Below are positions 53,765-62,771 of a DNA stretch of 64,000 nt, piece by piece. Location of the stretch: positions 143,749-207,748 of the forward strand of contig JBDWKL010000043.1 in NCBI GenBank assembly GCA_039973685.1. The letters run 5' to 3'. Under the pieces are notes generated by a model. It ran no database searches and had not been told where the DNA came from. It saw nothing but the letters and a program-made list of their open reading frames with translations. A program made the translations under genes and the position numbers. Numbering within the stretch: position 1 is the stretch's first letter; each line of letters begins with the position of its first letter. The stretch comes from Hyphomicrobiales bacterium (GTDB lineage: Bacteria; Pseudomonadota; Alphaproteobacteria; Rhizobiales; JACESI01).

Positions 53765-54976
53765 ATGGCACCGCCCCGTAAAGGTTCTGGAAAATTCAAC
53801 AAACGTCCGCAAGGCGGGAAATCATCTCGCAAGCCGGAGGGTAAATTCCGTCCGCTTGCTGGCGGCGTTGCGCCTAAGCGCAATGAGAAACCAAGTGGCG
53901 GCGCTGCAAAGCACGCCCATAAAACAAGCGGCGCCACGCCTAAAGGCCCTGAAAAGACAGGTGCCGCCGCTACAAAGCACGCAGACAAGCCAGAAGCTTT
54001 TGAAAAAGAAAAAATCGAAAAGCCGCAGCCCGTTCGCCGTGCTTTGAACCAAGGCCCTACCCCGCGCTCTCACGCGCCGCTCATGCTCACCATGCCATCG
54101 TTCGATGACTACGAACTCATCGATAGCGGGTTTGAGCAAAAGCTGGAACGCTATGGTCCTTACACCGTGGTTCGACCTGAAGGACAAGCCCTTTGGCAAC
54201 CGCGTTTAAGTGAAGCAACATGGAATGCAGCAGACGCTGTCTTTTCTGGAAATGATGACGAAGAAACAGCTGGACGCTGGCGCTTTCAAAATCGCTTGGC
54301 TGAGGCGAAAAAAGAACATGACTGGACGCTTGGCCATGAAGGGCTGAAATTCCAAGCCCGTTTTACAGCCTTCCGCCATATGGGTTTTTTCCCAGAGCAA
54401 GCTGCCCACTGGCATTGGTTTCATGACCTGATCAAAAACGCTGGCCGCCCCATCAAAGTGTTGAACCTATTTGGATACACTGGCCTTGCTTCCCTTATGG
54501 CGGCAAAAGCGGGTGCCTCAGTCACTCATGTTGATGCCTCGAAAAAAGCGATTGGTTGGGCGCGCGAAAACCAATCAATCAGCGGCCTTGATGAAGCCCC
54601 GATCCGTTGGATTTGCGATGATGCGGTTAAGTTTGTGGAGCGTGAAGCGCGACGCGGGAATACTTATGACGGGATCATTATGGACCCACCTAAATATGGG
54701 CGCGGTCCGAAGGGCGAAGTTTGGCAGTTTTTTGAAGGTGCGAATGATTTGCTTCATGCCTCTCGCGCTATTTTGTCAGAAGACCCGCTGTTCTTCATTC
54801 TCTCATCTTACGCCATCCGCGCCTCGTTTATGGCAAGCCATGAATTAGCCCGCGATGCATTTTCGGGACTTGGCGGCGTCATCGAATCTGGTGAGCTCTT
54901 AATCAATGAAACAGACAGCGAGCGACAGCTTTCAACATCGCTTTATACACGCTGGTCGAAAGAAGGTACGAAATGA
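53765..54976 (+). CDS. RlmI-like SAM-dependent rRNA methyltransferase with basic N-terminal tail
   Basis: 403 residues. The first about 95 are low-complexity and very basic (Lys, Arg, Gly, Pro, with repeated KxAxKHA segments), as in RNA-binding tails. The rest is a class I methyltransferase: NLFGYTGLASLMAAKAGA (motif I), VDASKKAIGWARENQ, and the catalytic MDPPKYGRGPKGE. This resembles the RlmI/RlmK family that makes 5-methylcytosine or 7-methylguanine in 23S rRNA, although the residue that fixes the product is not clear. Its stop overlaps the SpoU gene start (ATGA). Confidence 0.88.
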   Translation: MAPPRKGSGKFNKRPQGGKSSRKPEGKFRPLAGGVAPKRNEKPSGGAAKHAHKTSGATPKGPEKTGAAATKHADKPEAFEKEKIEKPQPVRRALNQGPTPRSHAPLMLTMPSFDDYELIDSGFEQKLERYGPYTVVRPEGQALWQPRLSEATWNAADAVFSGNDDEETAGRWRFQNRLAEAKKEHDWTLGHEGLKFQARFTAFRHMGFFPEQAAHWHWFHDLIKNAGRPIKVLNLFGYTGLASLMAAKAGASVTHVDASKKAIGWARENQSISGLDEAPIRWICDDAVKFVEREARRGNTYDGIIMDPPKYGRGPKGEVWQFFEGANDLLHASRAILSEDPLFFILSSYAIRASFMASHELARDAFSGLGGVIESGELLINETDSERQLSTSLYTRWSKEGTK

Positions 54977-55809
54977 GCGAACGGCCAATCCGTGCGGGTG
55001 TCTATAAAGAAATCACCAGCGTCTCCAATCCAATTATCAAAGACATTCGCGGCCTCACTCAGCGTAAGAACCGCACCGCGTCCAACCAGTTCTTGGTTGA
55101 AGGCTTGAAGCTTGTTGCCAGTGCTGATGAAGCAGACTGGCCGCTTCGTATTTTCGTGTTTGCCAAACGCATGATGGAAAATGAACTGGTGCAGAAAATC
55201 GCCGCCAGAACAAAAGCCCGTGGCGGCATGGTGCTTGAAGTAAGCGAAGCCGTTCTCGGCAAAATCGCACGGCGCGACAACCCGCAAATGGTGGTCGGTG
55301 TATTCGACCAAGTTTGGGCATCACCATCCACGATCAAAGCCAACGACCGTGATTTATGGATAGCACTTGAAGGTGTCAAAGACCCTGGAAACCTCGGCAC
55401 CATTATGAGAACCGCTGATGCTGCAGGCGCTAAAGGCATCATTTTGGTTGGCAATACCACAGACCCGTTTGCGCTAGAGGCAACCCGCGCGACAATGGGT
55501 TCTGTCTTCGCCCTGCCCTTGGTCAGATTTTCTGAAGATGAATTTAAAGCCTTTGCCAAGAAATGGCCGGGCCTCGTTGTTGGAACGCATCTTAATGGCG
55601 CCGTTGATTATCGCACCGTTGACTACAACAAGCCCTGTATTTTGTTCATGGGTAATGAGCAATCCGGCTTGCCGCAAACATTGGTTGATAGCTGCACGGA
55701 CCTTGTAAAAATTCCGCAGCAAGGCAAAGCTGACAGCTTAAACCTTGCCATCGCGACCGGAGTGATGTTGTTTGAAATTCAACGTGATGTTTTAAACTTC
55801 GAGGGTTGA
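54973..55809 (+). CDS. SpoU/TrmH-type RNA 2'-O-methyltransferase
   Basis: A 278-residue SPOUT methyltransferase. An N-terminal L30e-like substrate-binding domain (QRKNRTASNQFLVEGLKLV) is followed by the knotted SpoU domain: LEGVKDPGNLGTIMRTADAAG, ILFMGNEQSGLP and the C-terminal IPQQGKADSLNLAIATGVMLFE, which are its three motifs. It methylates a ribose in rRNA or tRNA; the target base is not deducible. The ATG overlaps the preceding methyltransferase stop by 4 nt, so the two RNA methylases are coupled, and lspA starts 1 nt later. Confidence 0.93.
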   Translation: MSERPIRAGVYKEITSVSNPIIKDIRGLTQRKNRTASNQFLVEGLKLVASADEADWPLRIFVFAKRMMENELVQKIAARTKARGGMVLEVSEAVLGKIARRDNPQMVVGVFDQVWASPSTIKANDRDLWIALEGVKDPGNLGTIMRTADAAGAKGIILVGNTTDPFALEATRATMGSVFALPLVRFSEDEFKAFAKKWPGLVVGTHLNGAVDYRTVDYNKPCILFMGNEQSGLPQTLVDSCTDLVKIPQQGKADSLNLAIATGVMLFEIQRDVLNFEG

Positions 55810-55810
55810 G

Positions 55811-56329
55811 ATGAACGAGACGCCATCTCCTGATCAAGCTGAAGGCTCAAGCCAAACCAAGCGCCATGCGATCATCGGCTTGATGGTCGCACTCGCCATG
55901 CTTGTTGCAGATCAAGTGATTAAAGTGACTGTGGAGGCTGAGCTTCCATTTCAACAACCATTAGAAGTGCTGCCATTCTTTGCGATGTATTACACGTTTA
56001 ATACAGGCGTCGCTTTTTCCTTTATGAACAATCTCTCCCCCTTTGCCCTGCTTTTGATCGCTGGGACCGTGGTGCTCATCATGCTGTATCTGTGGTGGCA
56101 AGCCCGCCATGATGGGCTACTTCCTGCCATTGGGTTTGGCATGATTTTCGGCGGTGCCATTGGCAACATCATCGACCGCGCGCTTTATGGGCACGTTATC
56201 GATTATGTGTTGCTGCACTGGGACGATTGGTCGTTTGCCATTTTCAATCTGGCGGATGCCGCGCTCACGGTTGGCGTAGCGCTCATCATTTTTGCCAATT
56301 TGTTTGTGGCACCAAAGGACGACAGTTAG
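55811..56329 (+). CDS. lspA: Lipoprotein signal peptidase (signal peptidase II)
   Basis: 172 residues with four membrane helices. It removes signal peptides from diacylated prolipoproteins. The catalytic aspartates are in GNIIDRAL and NLADAAL; VADQVIKV and FNTGVAFSF are also conserved. It follows the SpoU gene with a 1-nt gap, so it is translationally coupled. It is the processing enzyme for the lipoprotein at 58390 and perhaps for the DsbA-like protein at 42045. Convergent with ccrM, 14 nt apart. Confidence 0.95.
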   Translation: MNETPSPDQAEGSSQTKRHAIIGLMVALAMLVADQVIKVTVEAELPFQQPLEVLPFFAMYYTFNTGVAFSFMNNLSPFALLLIAGTVVLIMLYLWWQARHDGLLPAIGFGMIFGGAIGNIIDRALYGHVIDYVLLHWDDWSFAIFNLADAALTVGVALIIFANLFVAPKDDS

Positions 56330-56335
56330 ATGGTC

Positions 56336-57555
<1,220 letters not shown>

Positions 57556-57702
57556 TCAATATGGTGAAAACGCTGTTTACAGAGTTGGTAAATGAAAAAT
57601 TAATTTGGATGAGACGTAAGGAGCTAAAATCTACGGTTTAATTTATAATCATCCGTGCTAAACCACCTCACGCGGATAGATAACGAGAGACACCCTATTA
57701 CC

Positions 57703-58380
57703 ATGCTGATTATTTTCGATTGCGACGGCGTATTGGTGGATTCAGAAATTTTGGCAAAGCAGGTCGAACTTTCTGTTTACGGCGAGCAAGGCTTTGAAGC
57801 TTCTTTAGAAGAATTCTCGGAACGCTTTTCTGGCATGACGGGAAAAGAAATCATGCGCGACATAGAGGACGATCTGGATAAGGGTCTACCCGAAACGCTA
57901 CATGATGACATTCAAACCCGCATTGACGATAAGCTCGCAACGGAACTGAACGCGATTAAAAATGTGCATGAGATGCTGGACCGACTCGATAACCCGCGTT
58001 GTATTTGTTCAAATTCGTCCATGGAGCGGCTCGCAATCAGCCTAAAGCGCACCGAGCTTCACGATCGTTTTCGCCCTTATATTTTCTCCGCAACGGAAGT
58101 TGGCAATAAAGAGCCTAAACCCAGCGCAAACGTTTTTCTGCACGCAGCTGAACAGTTAGAGGCAAACCCTGCTGAAACCATTGTGCTCGAAGATTCCGTC
58201 CACGGTGTAACAGGTGCGGTTAAAGCAGGCATGCGGGTAGTGGGTTTTACAGGCGGCAGCCATACATACCCAACACATGCAGAAAGCTTGATGGATGCAG
58301 GTGCAGAAACCACCATCAACAAACTGCTAGACTTTCCAGCTGTTGTTGAAGCGTTTAAAGAATGGGATGGTCGTCTTTAA
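57703..58380 (+). CDS. HAD-family phosphatase
   Basis: A 225-residue haloacid dehalogenase-type hydrolase. Motif I is IFDCDGVLVDSE, with the nucleophile Asp at about residue 6; motif II is CSNSS; motifs III/IV are KPSANVFLHAAEQL and VLEDSVHGVTGAVKAGM. It is of the beta-phosphoglucomutase/phosphoglycolate-phosphatase group. The ATG at 57703 fits; the frame is open back to 57655 but that part has no family match. In Rhizobiales a HAD gene is often next to ccrM, as here (divergent, 219 nt). Confidence 0.9.
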   Translation: MLIIFDCDGVLVDSEILAKQVELSVYGEQGFEASLEEFSERFSGMTGKEIMRDIEDDLDKGLPETLHDDIQTRIDDKLATELNAIKNVHEMLDRLDNPRCICSNSSMERLAISLKRTELHDRFRPYIFSATEVGNKEPKPSANVFLHAAEQLEANPAETIVLEDSVHGVTGAVKAGMRVVGFTGGSHTYPTHAESLMDAGAETTINKLLDFPAVVEAFKEWDGRL

Positions 58381-58389
58381 AAGAACGAC

Positions 58390-59103
58390 TTAACCATCAT
58401 CTTGTTGACCTGCGTTCGAAGCAACCGTTGCATCGCCTCGCACATCAAAGCCAACCAACACCTTTAGGTTTTCTTCTTCAGGAAATGGGATTTGTAGATT
58501 TTCTTCTACAAAGGTGAAGCCTTGCGCAACCGCCGTTGAGAAATTGACTTGTTGCGGATAAATTTGGCTATACAAAACTTCCGTGCCGTTACGCACGACC
58601 GAGATGCGAACAGGAAGTGAAACCCCGCTTCCAAGAAACTTAGGGCCTCTTACCGCACGCCCGGCAACACCGACACGAATATTCATAATACCGTCAGTCG
58701 TTTTGCACTCACGACCAGTCCGTGTGAAGCTAGCCTGATGGGTAACGTCACTTGCTTGGTCGTTACCGCCATCAATATATGCCGTCAAAACACCCGTACC
58801 ATTAAGCACTTCCAGCTTAGGGCAATACCCCCTGCGTGCACTATTTGAAAGCACAGTGTTCGGTGTTTGACCTTGACGAGCTAATTCTTCTTGATCGGCT
58901 TTGGATAGCCTAATTTTTCGCGTATTCTTACCTTGTGAGAGCGGCGCAGAGGCACTAGATCCGCTGATATCGTTAACCTCTTCTTCTACTTCGATCACGA
59001 TAGAACCGTCATCACCTGCCAGTTCCTTTTGCCCCGCACAAGCAGCAAGCAACCCGCCTACGGCACAAAAAACAAAACAATGTTTCAGAAATTTCGATCG
59101 CAT
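58390..59103 (-). CDS. Exported lipoprotein of unknown function
   Basis: A 237-residue protein with a lipoprotein signal peptide: basic start, hydrophobic CFVFCAVGGL, and lipobox LLAAC at about residues 18-22, to be cleaved by LspA. A flexible acidic/serine-rich stretch follows, then a folded domain from about residue 95 (GYCPKLEVLNGTGVLTAYIDG) that looks like a beta-rich conserved domain with Cys. Not recognised beyond this. I take the ATG at 59103; a GTG at 59115 is a possible start four codons earlier. It is convergent with the HAD gene, 9 nt apart. Confidence 0.82.
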   Translation of the reverse strand: MRSKFLKHCFVFCAVGGLLAACAGQKELAGDDGSIVIEVEEEVNDISGSSASAPLSQGKNTRKIRLSKADQEELARQGQTPNTVLSNSARRGYCPKLEVLNGTGVLTAYIDGGNDQASDVTHQASFTRTGRECKTTDGIMNIRVGVAGRAVRGPKFLGSGVSLPVRISVVRNGTEVLYSQIYPQQVNFSTAVAQGFTFVEENLQIPFPEEENLKVLVGFDVRGDATVASNAGQQDDG

Positions 59104-59186
59104 TTTCAAAGTCACTCGCCACAGTTTGGAATGTTCTAGCTTTGGCTTATAGCAAAAAAACCACCAAGTTTAGAATAAAGTTTCAT

Positions 59187-59285
59187 TCATTTAAGGCGGT
59201 CTTCACCAAGTTTCCGCCAAGCTGTCCGCTCTTCGCTCGTTAATTCGTTCAAATTGTGGCCTTTTTGATGTTCGCGCAAAATCAA
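59187..59285 (-). pseudogene. Possible small ORF or gene remnant upstream of thrC
   Basis: A 32-codon leftward frame from a TTG (59285) to a TGA (59187-59189), ending NELTSEERTAWRKLGEDRLK. The composition (EER..W..LG..R) looks like real protein rather than chance. There is an in-frame stop just before it, no clear ribosome-binding site and no promoter, so it may be the tail of a decayed gene or a real micro-protein. Nothing else is recognised in the 59104-59373 gap. Confidence 0.25.
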
Positions 59286-59373
59286 AATGATGCGATTACG
59301 CTAAGTTGGGCTTGTCGATTGGCAATGAGGCGAGTAGTGTCCGCTAACTTTTCAACAGCAAAATCGACCAACG

Positions 59374-60780
59374 ATGAAATATATCAGCACGCGAGGCGAA
59401 GCACCGGCCTTGAGTTTTTGTGAAGCGGTTCTTTCAGGCCTTGCCCGTGATGGTGGTCTGTACGTACCGGAGAAATGGCCGCAATTGTCAGCGGCGGAAA
59501 TTGCAGATTTTGCAGGACGCCCCTACGCTGATATTGCCTTTAAGGTAATCCATCCCTTTGTAGACGGCGAAATTGCCGATGCTGATTTGAAAAAAATGGT
59601 CGATGAAGCCTACGCGACCTTTCATCACCCTGCTGTCGCCCCCCTCATCCAAGTTGATGACAATGAATTTGTGCTAGAACTGTTTCACGGTCCAACGTTG
59701 GCTTTCAAAGACGTTGCCATGCAGTTGCTATCACGGTTGATGGATCACGTTCTCGGCAAGACCGATGCCCGCGCGACCATCGTAGGCGCGACATCTGGTG
59801 ATACTGGCGGTGCGGCGATTGAAGCATTCAGGGGCCGTTCAAATACAGATATCTTCATCCTGTTTCCAAATGGCCGTGTTTCAGATGTTCAACGCCGCCA
59901 AATGACAACAGTCGGCGATGCCAACGTTCATGCACTAGCCATCGACGGCAATTTTGATGATTGTCAGGCAATCGTGAAATCGATGTTCACTCATTTAGAA
60001 TTTCGCGATCGCGTTGCCCTTGCTGGTGTCAATTCTATCAATTGGGGCCGCATCGTAGCGCAAATTGTCTATTACTTTACAGCTTCCGCAGCTGTTGGCG
60101 GACCTAGTCGCCCTGTTACTTTCGCCGTACCAACCGGCAATTTTGGCGACATTTTTGCAGGCTACGTTGCAAAGAAAATGGGCCTCCCCGTTGACCGTCT
60201 CGTGATTGCGACAAACCGCAATGACATCTTAGCGCGCACCTTGGAGAGTGGTCGTTATGAAGGCGATGGCGTTGAAAAGACGATTTCGCCATCAATGGAC
60301 ATTCAAGTGTCTTCAAACTTTGAACGACTTTTGTTTGATGTTCACGGACAAGATGGCGCAACCATCCGTGGTCTTATGGAAAGCTTGAAGCAAAGCGGAT
60401 CGTTTGAGCTTGCTAACGACCCATTCAGCAAAATTCTAACGGATTTCGATGCTGAACGCGCAAGCGAAGAAGAAACCAGCGATGAAATTTCTAAGACGTA
60501 CAACGATGCAGGCTACCTGTTAGATCCGCACACTGCTGTCGGTCGTGTTGTTGCGAATAAAACTTGCCCAGAAGCGCCAATCATGGTGACATTGGGCACG
60601 GCTCACCCCGCTAAATTTCCAGATGCTGTAAAAGCAGCAACTGGAGTGCATCCTGCACTACCAAGTTGGATGGGTGACCTCATGGATCGGGAGGAGACCT
60701 TTACCGTGTTGCCAAATGATGTATCTGCCGTCGAGGCATTTATCGAAGACCACACCCGCGCCATCAAAGCTGAGAGTTAA
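59374..60780 (+). CDS. thrC: Threonine synthase
   Basis: 468 residues of the long, bacterial-type threonine synthase. It converts O-phosphohomoserine to threonine with PLP. The opening MKYISTRGEAPALSFCEAVLSGLARDGGLYVP is typical. The PLP lysine is in LAFKDVAMQLL, the phosphate loop in ATSGDTGGAAIEAFRG, and NSINWGRIVAQIVYYF and PTGNFGDIFAGYVAKKMGLP are conserved. It starts after a 258-nt gap and is followed 10 nt later by an M16 peptidase, the same order seen in many Rhizobiales. Confidence 0.96.
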   Translation: MKYISTRGEAPALSFCEAVLSGLARDGGLYVPEKWPQLSAAEIADFAGRPYADIAFKVIHPFVDGEIADADLKKMVDEAYATFHHPAVAPLIQVDDNEFVLELFHGPTLAFKDVAMQLLSRLMDHVLGKTDARATIVGATSGDTGGAAIEAFRGRSNTDIFILFPNGRVSDVQRRQMTTVGDANVHALAIDGNFDDCQAIVKSMFTHLEFRDRVALAGVNSINWGRIVAQIVYYFTASAAVGGPSRPVTFAVPTGNFGDIFAGYVAKKMGLPVDRLVIATNRNDILARTLESGRYEGDGVEKTISPSMDIQVSSNFERLLFDVHGQDGATIRGLMESLKQSGSFELANDPFSKILTDFDAERASEEETSDEISKTYNDAGYLLDPHTAVGRVVANKTCPEAPIMVTLGTAHPAKFPDAVKAATGVHPALPSWMGDLMDREETFTVLPNDVSAVEAFIEDHTRAIKAES

Positions 60781-60790
60781 GCAGCTTTAG

Positions 60791-62053
60791 ATGGAGGTAA
60801 AAGTCACACGGCTTGATAATGGCCTAACCATTGTCACAGATCACATGCCGCACCTTCAAAGTGCTGCACTTGGCGTATGGGTGAGTGCGGGTTCACGTGC
60901 TGAAAGCGAAAGCGAACATGGCCTTGCTCATTTGCTTGAGCACATGGCTTTTAAAGGCACAAAGACCCGATCAGCCGCTGGCATCGCAGAAGAAATCGAA
61001 GCTGTTGGCGGCGAGTTGAACGCCGCGACCAGCATTGAAAACACAGCTTATTACGCCCGTGTTCTATCTGATGACGTCCCGCTTGCCGTGGACATTCTGT
61101 CCGATATTTTACAAAATTCTGTCTTAGATCCAGAAGAATTGGCAAAAGAGCAGCATGTAATCTTGCAGGAAATTGGCGCCTCGCTGGATATGCCAGAAGA
61201 CCTCGTTTTTGACCGTTTCCAGCAAACAGCCTTTTCAGGCCAATCCATTGGTCGTCCGATTTTGGGTACACCTGAGAGTGTCACGAACTTCACGCCAGAT
61301 ACAATTTCTTCCTATTTGGGTAAGCACTATACCAGCGAAGAAATGGTGGTAAGCGCTGCAGGCGATGTTGACCACGACAGTTTTGCACAACTCGTCGCAA
61401 GTAAATTCGACCATGTTGCCAAAGGACATGGGAAAGCATCAACCGCCGCTCAATATACAGGCGGCGAATTGGTTGAAAACCGCGACCTACAAGAAGTTCA
61501 AATTTTGCTTGGTTTTGAAGGAAAGTCCTATCAAGACGATGACTTTTTCACCATACAGTTTCTAGCAGCAGCCCTTGGTGGCGGCATGTCATCACGACTG
61601 TTTCAAGAAGTGCGCGAAAAGCGCGGCCTTTGTTATTCAATCTATGCCTTCCATTGGGCCTATTCTGATACGGGACTATTCGGTGTTCATGCCGCGACTG
61701 GTGATGAAGACATTGAAGAACTTATGCCTGTCATCTTACATGAATTAAAACGCCTCGCCGATGATTTGGACGAAAAAGAAGTTGCCCGCACCAAAGCACA
61801 AATGCGTGCTGGATTGTTGATGAGCTTAGAAAGCCCCGCAACACGCGCCACTCAGCTTGCTCGCCACCTCCTCATTTTCGGACGCGTCATTCCACCTCAC
61901 GAGCAAATTGAACGCCTTGATGCTGTTACCGTCGATGATATTAAACGTCTCGCATCAACCTTATTTACATCGTCAAAACCAACGCTGACGGCGATTGGAC
62001 CCGTTGACAAGCTCATGTCTTCAGAAGAAATTGAAGCACATCTAAAAGCCTAG
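60791..62053 (+). CDS. M16-family zinc metallopeptidase (processing-peptidase-like)
   Basis: 420 residues with two homologous halves as in mitochondrial processing peptidase beta. The inverted zinc motif HxxEH is AHLLEHMAFKGT (His, Glu, His) and the third ligand Glu follows in the ATSIENTAYYARVL region. LGGGMSSRLFQEVREKRGLCYSIY is the second-half signature. The natural substrates of the bacterial enzymes are not known. It starts 10 nt after thrC and is followed 11 nt later by a GNAT gene. Confidence 0.93.
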   Translation: MEVKVTRLDNGLTIVTDHMPHLQSAALGVWVSAGSRAESESEHGLAHLLEHMAFKGTKTRSAAGIAEEIEAVGGELNAATSIENTAYYARVLSDDVPLAVDILSDILQNSVLDPEELAKEQHVILQEIGASLDMPEDLVFDRFQQTAFSGQSIGRPILGTPESVTNFTPDTISSYLGKHYTSEEMVVSAAGDVDHDSFAQLVASKFDHVAKGHGKASTAAQYTGGELVENRDLQEVQILLGFEGKSYQDDDFFTIQFLAAALGGGMSSRLFQEVREKRGLCYSIYAFHWAYSDTGLFGVHAATGDEDIEELMPVILHELKRLADDLDEKEVARTKAQMRAGLLMSLESPATRATQLARHLLIFGRVIPPHEQIERLDAVTVDDIKRLASTLFTSSKPTLTAIGPVDKLMSSEEIEAHLKA

Positions 62054-62064
62054 TCATTTACCGC

Positions 62065-62661
62065 ATGATCGATTTATTCAGCTCCTCACTTCATAAAACG
62101 ACAACAATTGAAACGCCGCGTTTAATGTTGGTGAACCCGACAATGAAGCATTTTGAGGCTTGGGCTGAATTGCGCGCCAAGAGCAGAACTTTTCTGGAAC
62201 CGTATGAACCTGTATGGCCAAAGGATGACCTGACCCGGGCCGCCTTTAAACGGCGCATAAAACGTTATCAAGACAGCGATAAGAGCAACAATGGCGCTTC
62301 GTTTCTGTTTCTCACCCATGAGGGAGAAATGATCGGCGGCGCCACAATTTCTCGCATGTTGCGCGGCGTCGCACAGTCTTGTGCCATCGGTTACTGGATT
62401 GGCGAACAGCACATACAAAAAGGCTATATGAGCGAGGCATTATACGGTTTGCTGCCTTATGTTTTCATCCAGAAAAAGTTCCGTCGATTAGAGGCTGCAT
62501 GTTTGCCGCATAATACTGCTTCAATCAAAGTTTTGGAGAAAACAGGCTTTACGCAAGAAGGATATGCACGCGAATACCTCAAAATTGCGGGAAAATGGCA
62601 AGACCATTTGCTTTTTGCTATGCTAGAAAGTGACTTTAGAAGGCAGAAATCGTCAATCTAA
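62065..62661 (+). CDS. GNAT N-acetyltransferase (RimJ/RimL-like)
   Basis: 198 residues with the GNAT fold: TIETPRLMLVNPTMKHFEAW at the start, the acetyl-CoA-binding strand IGYWIGEQHIQKGYMSEALYGLLPYVF, and HNTASIKVLEKTGFTQEGYAREYLKI at the end, the RimJ/RimL ribosomal-protein N-terminal acetyltransferase pattern. Whether the substrate is a ribosomal protein (S5, L12) or a small molecule is open. It lies in the thrC-M16-GNAT run, 11 nt after the peptidase. Confidence 0.9.
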   Translation: MIDLFSSSLHKTTTIETPRLMLVNPTMKHFEAWAELRAKSRTFLEPYEPVWPKDDLTRAAFKRRIKRYQDSDKSNNGASFLFLTHEGEMIGGATISRMLRGVAQSCAIGYWIGEQHIQKGYMSEALYGLLPYVFIQKKFRRLEAACLPHNTASIKVLEKTGFTQEGYAREYLKIAGKWQDHLLFAMLESDFRRQKSSI

Positions 62662-62771
62662 GGTTGATTGATCGGCATTTTTCTGGCTTTTGAGAATGAA
62701 GGTCTTTTGAGATCATCGATAAGATGTTCAAAGAAGACAAACAGGGTAATTTTGAGCGTTTGGACTAAGAC

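Noticed and set aside
62724..62768. A 14-codon frame just before the membrane sensor gene as a leader peptide
   Set aside because: It ends 3 nt before the sensor ATG but has no clear ribosome-binding site and no regulatory pattern such as runs of one codon.
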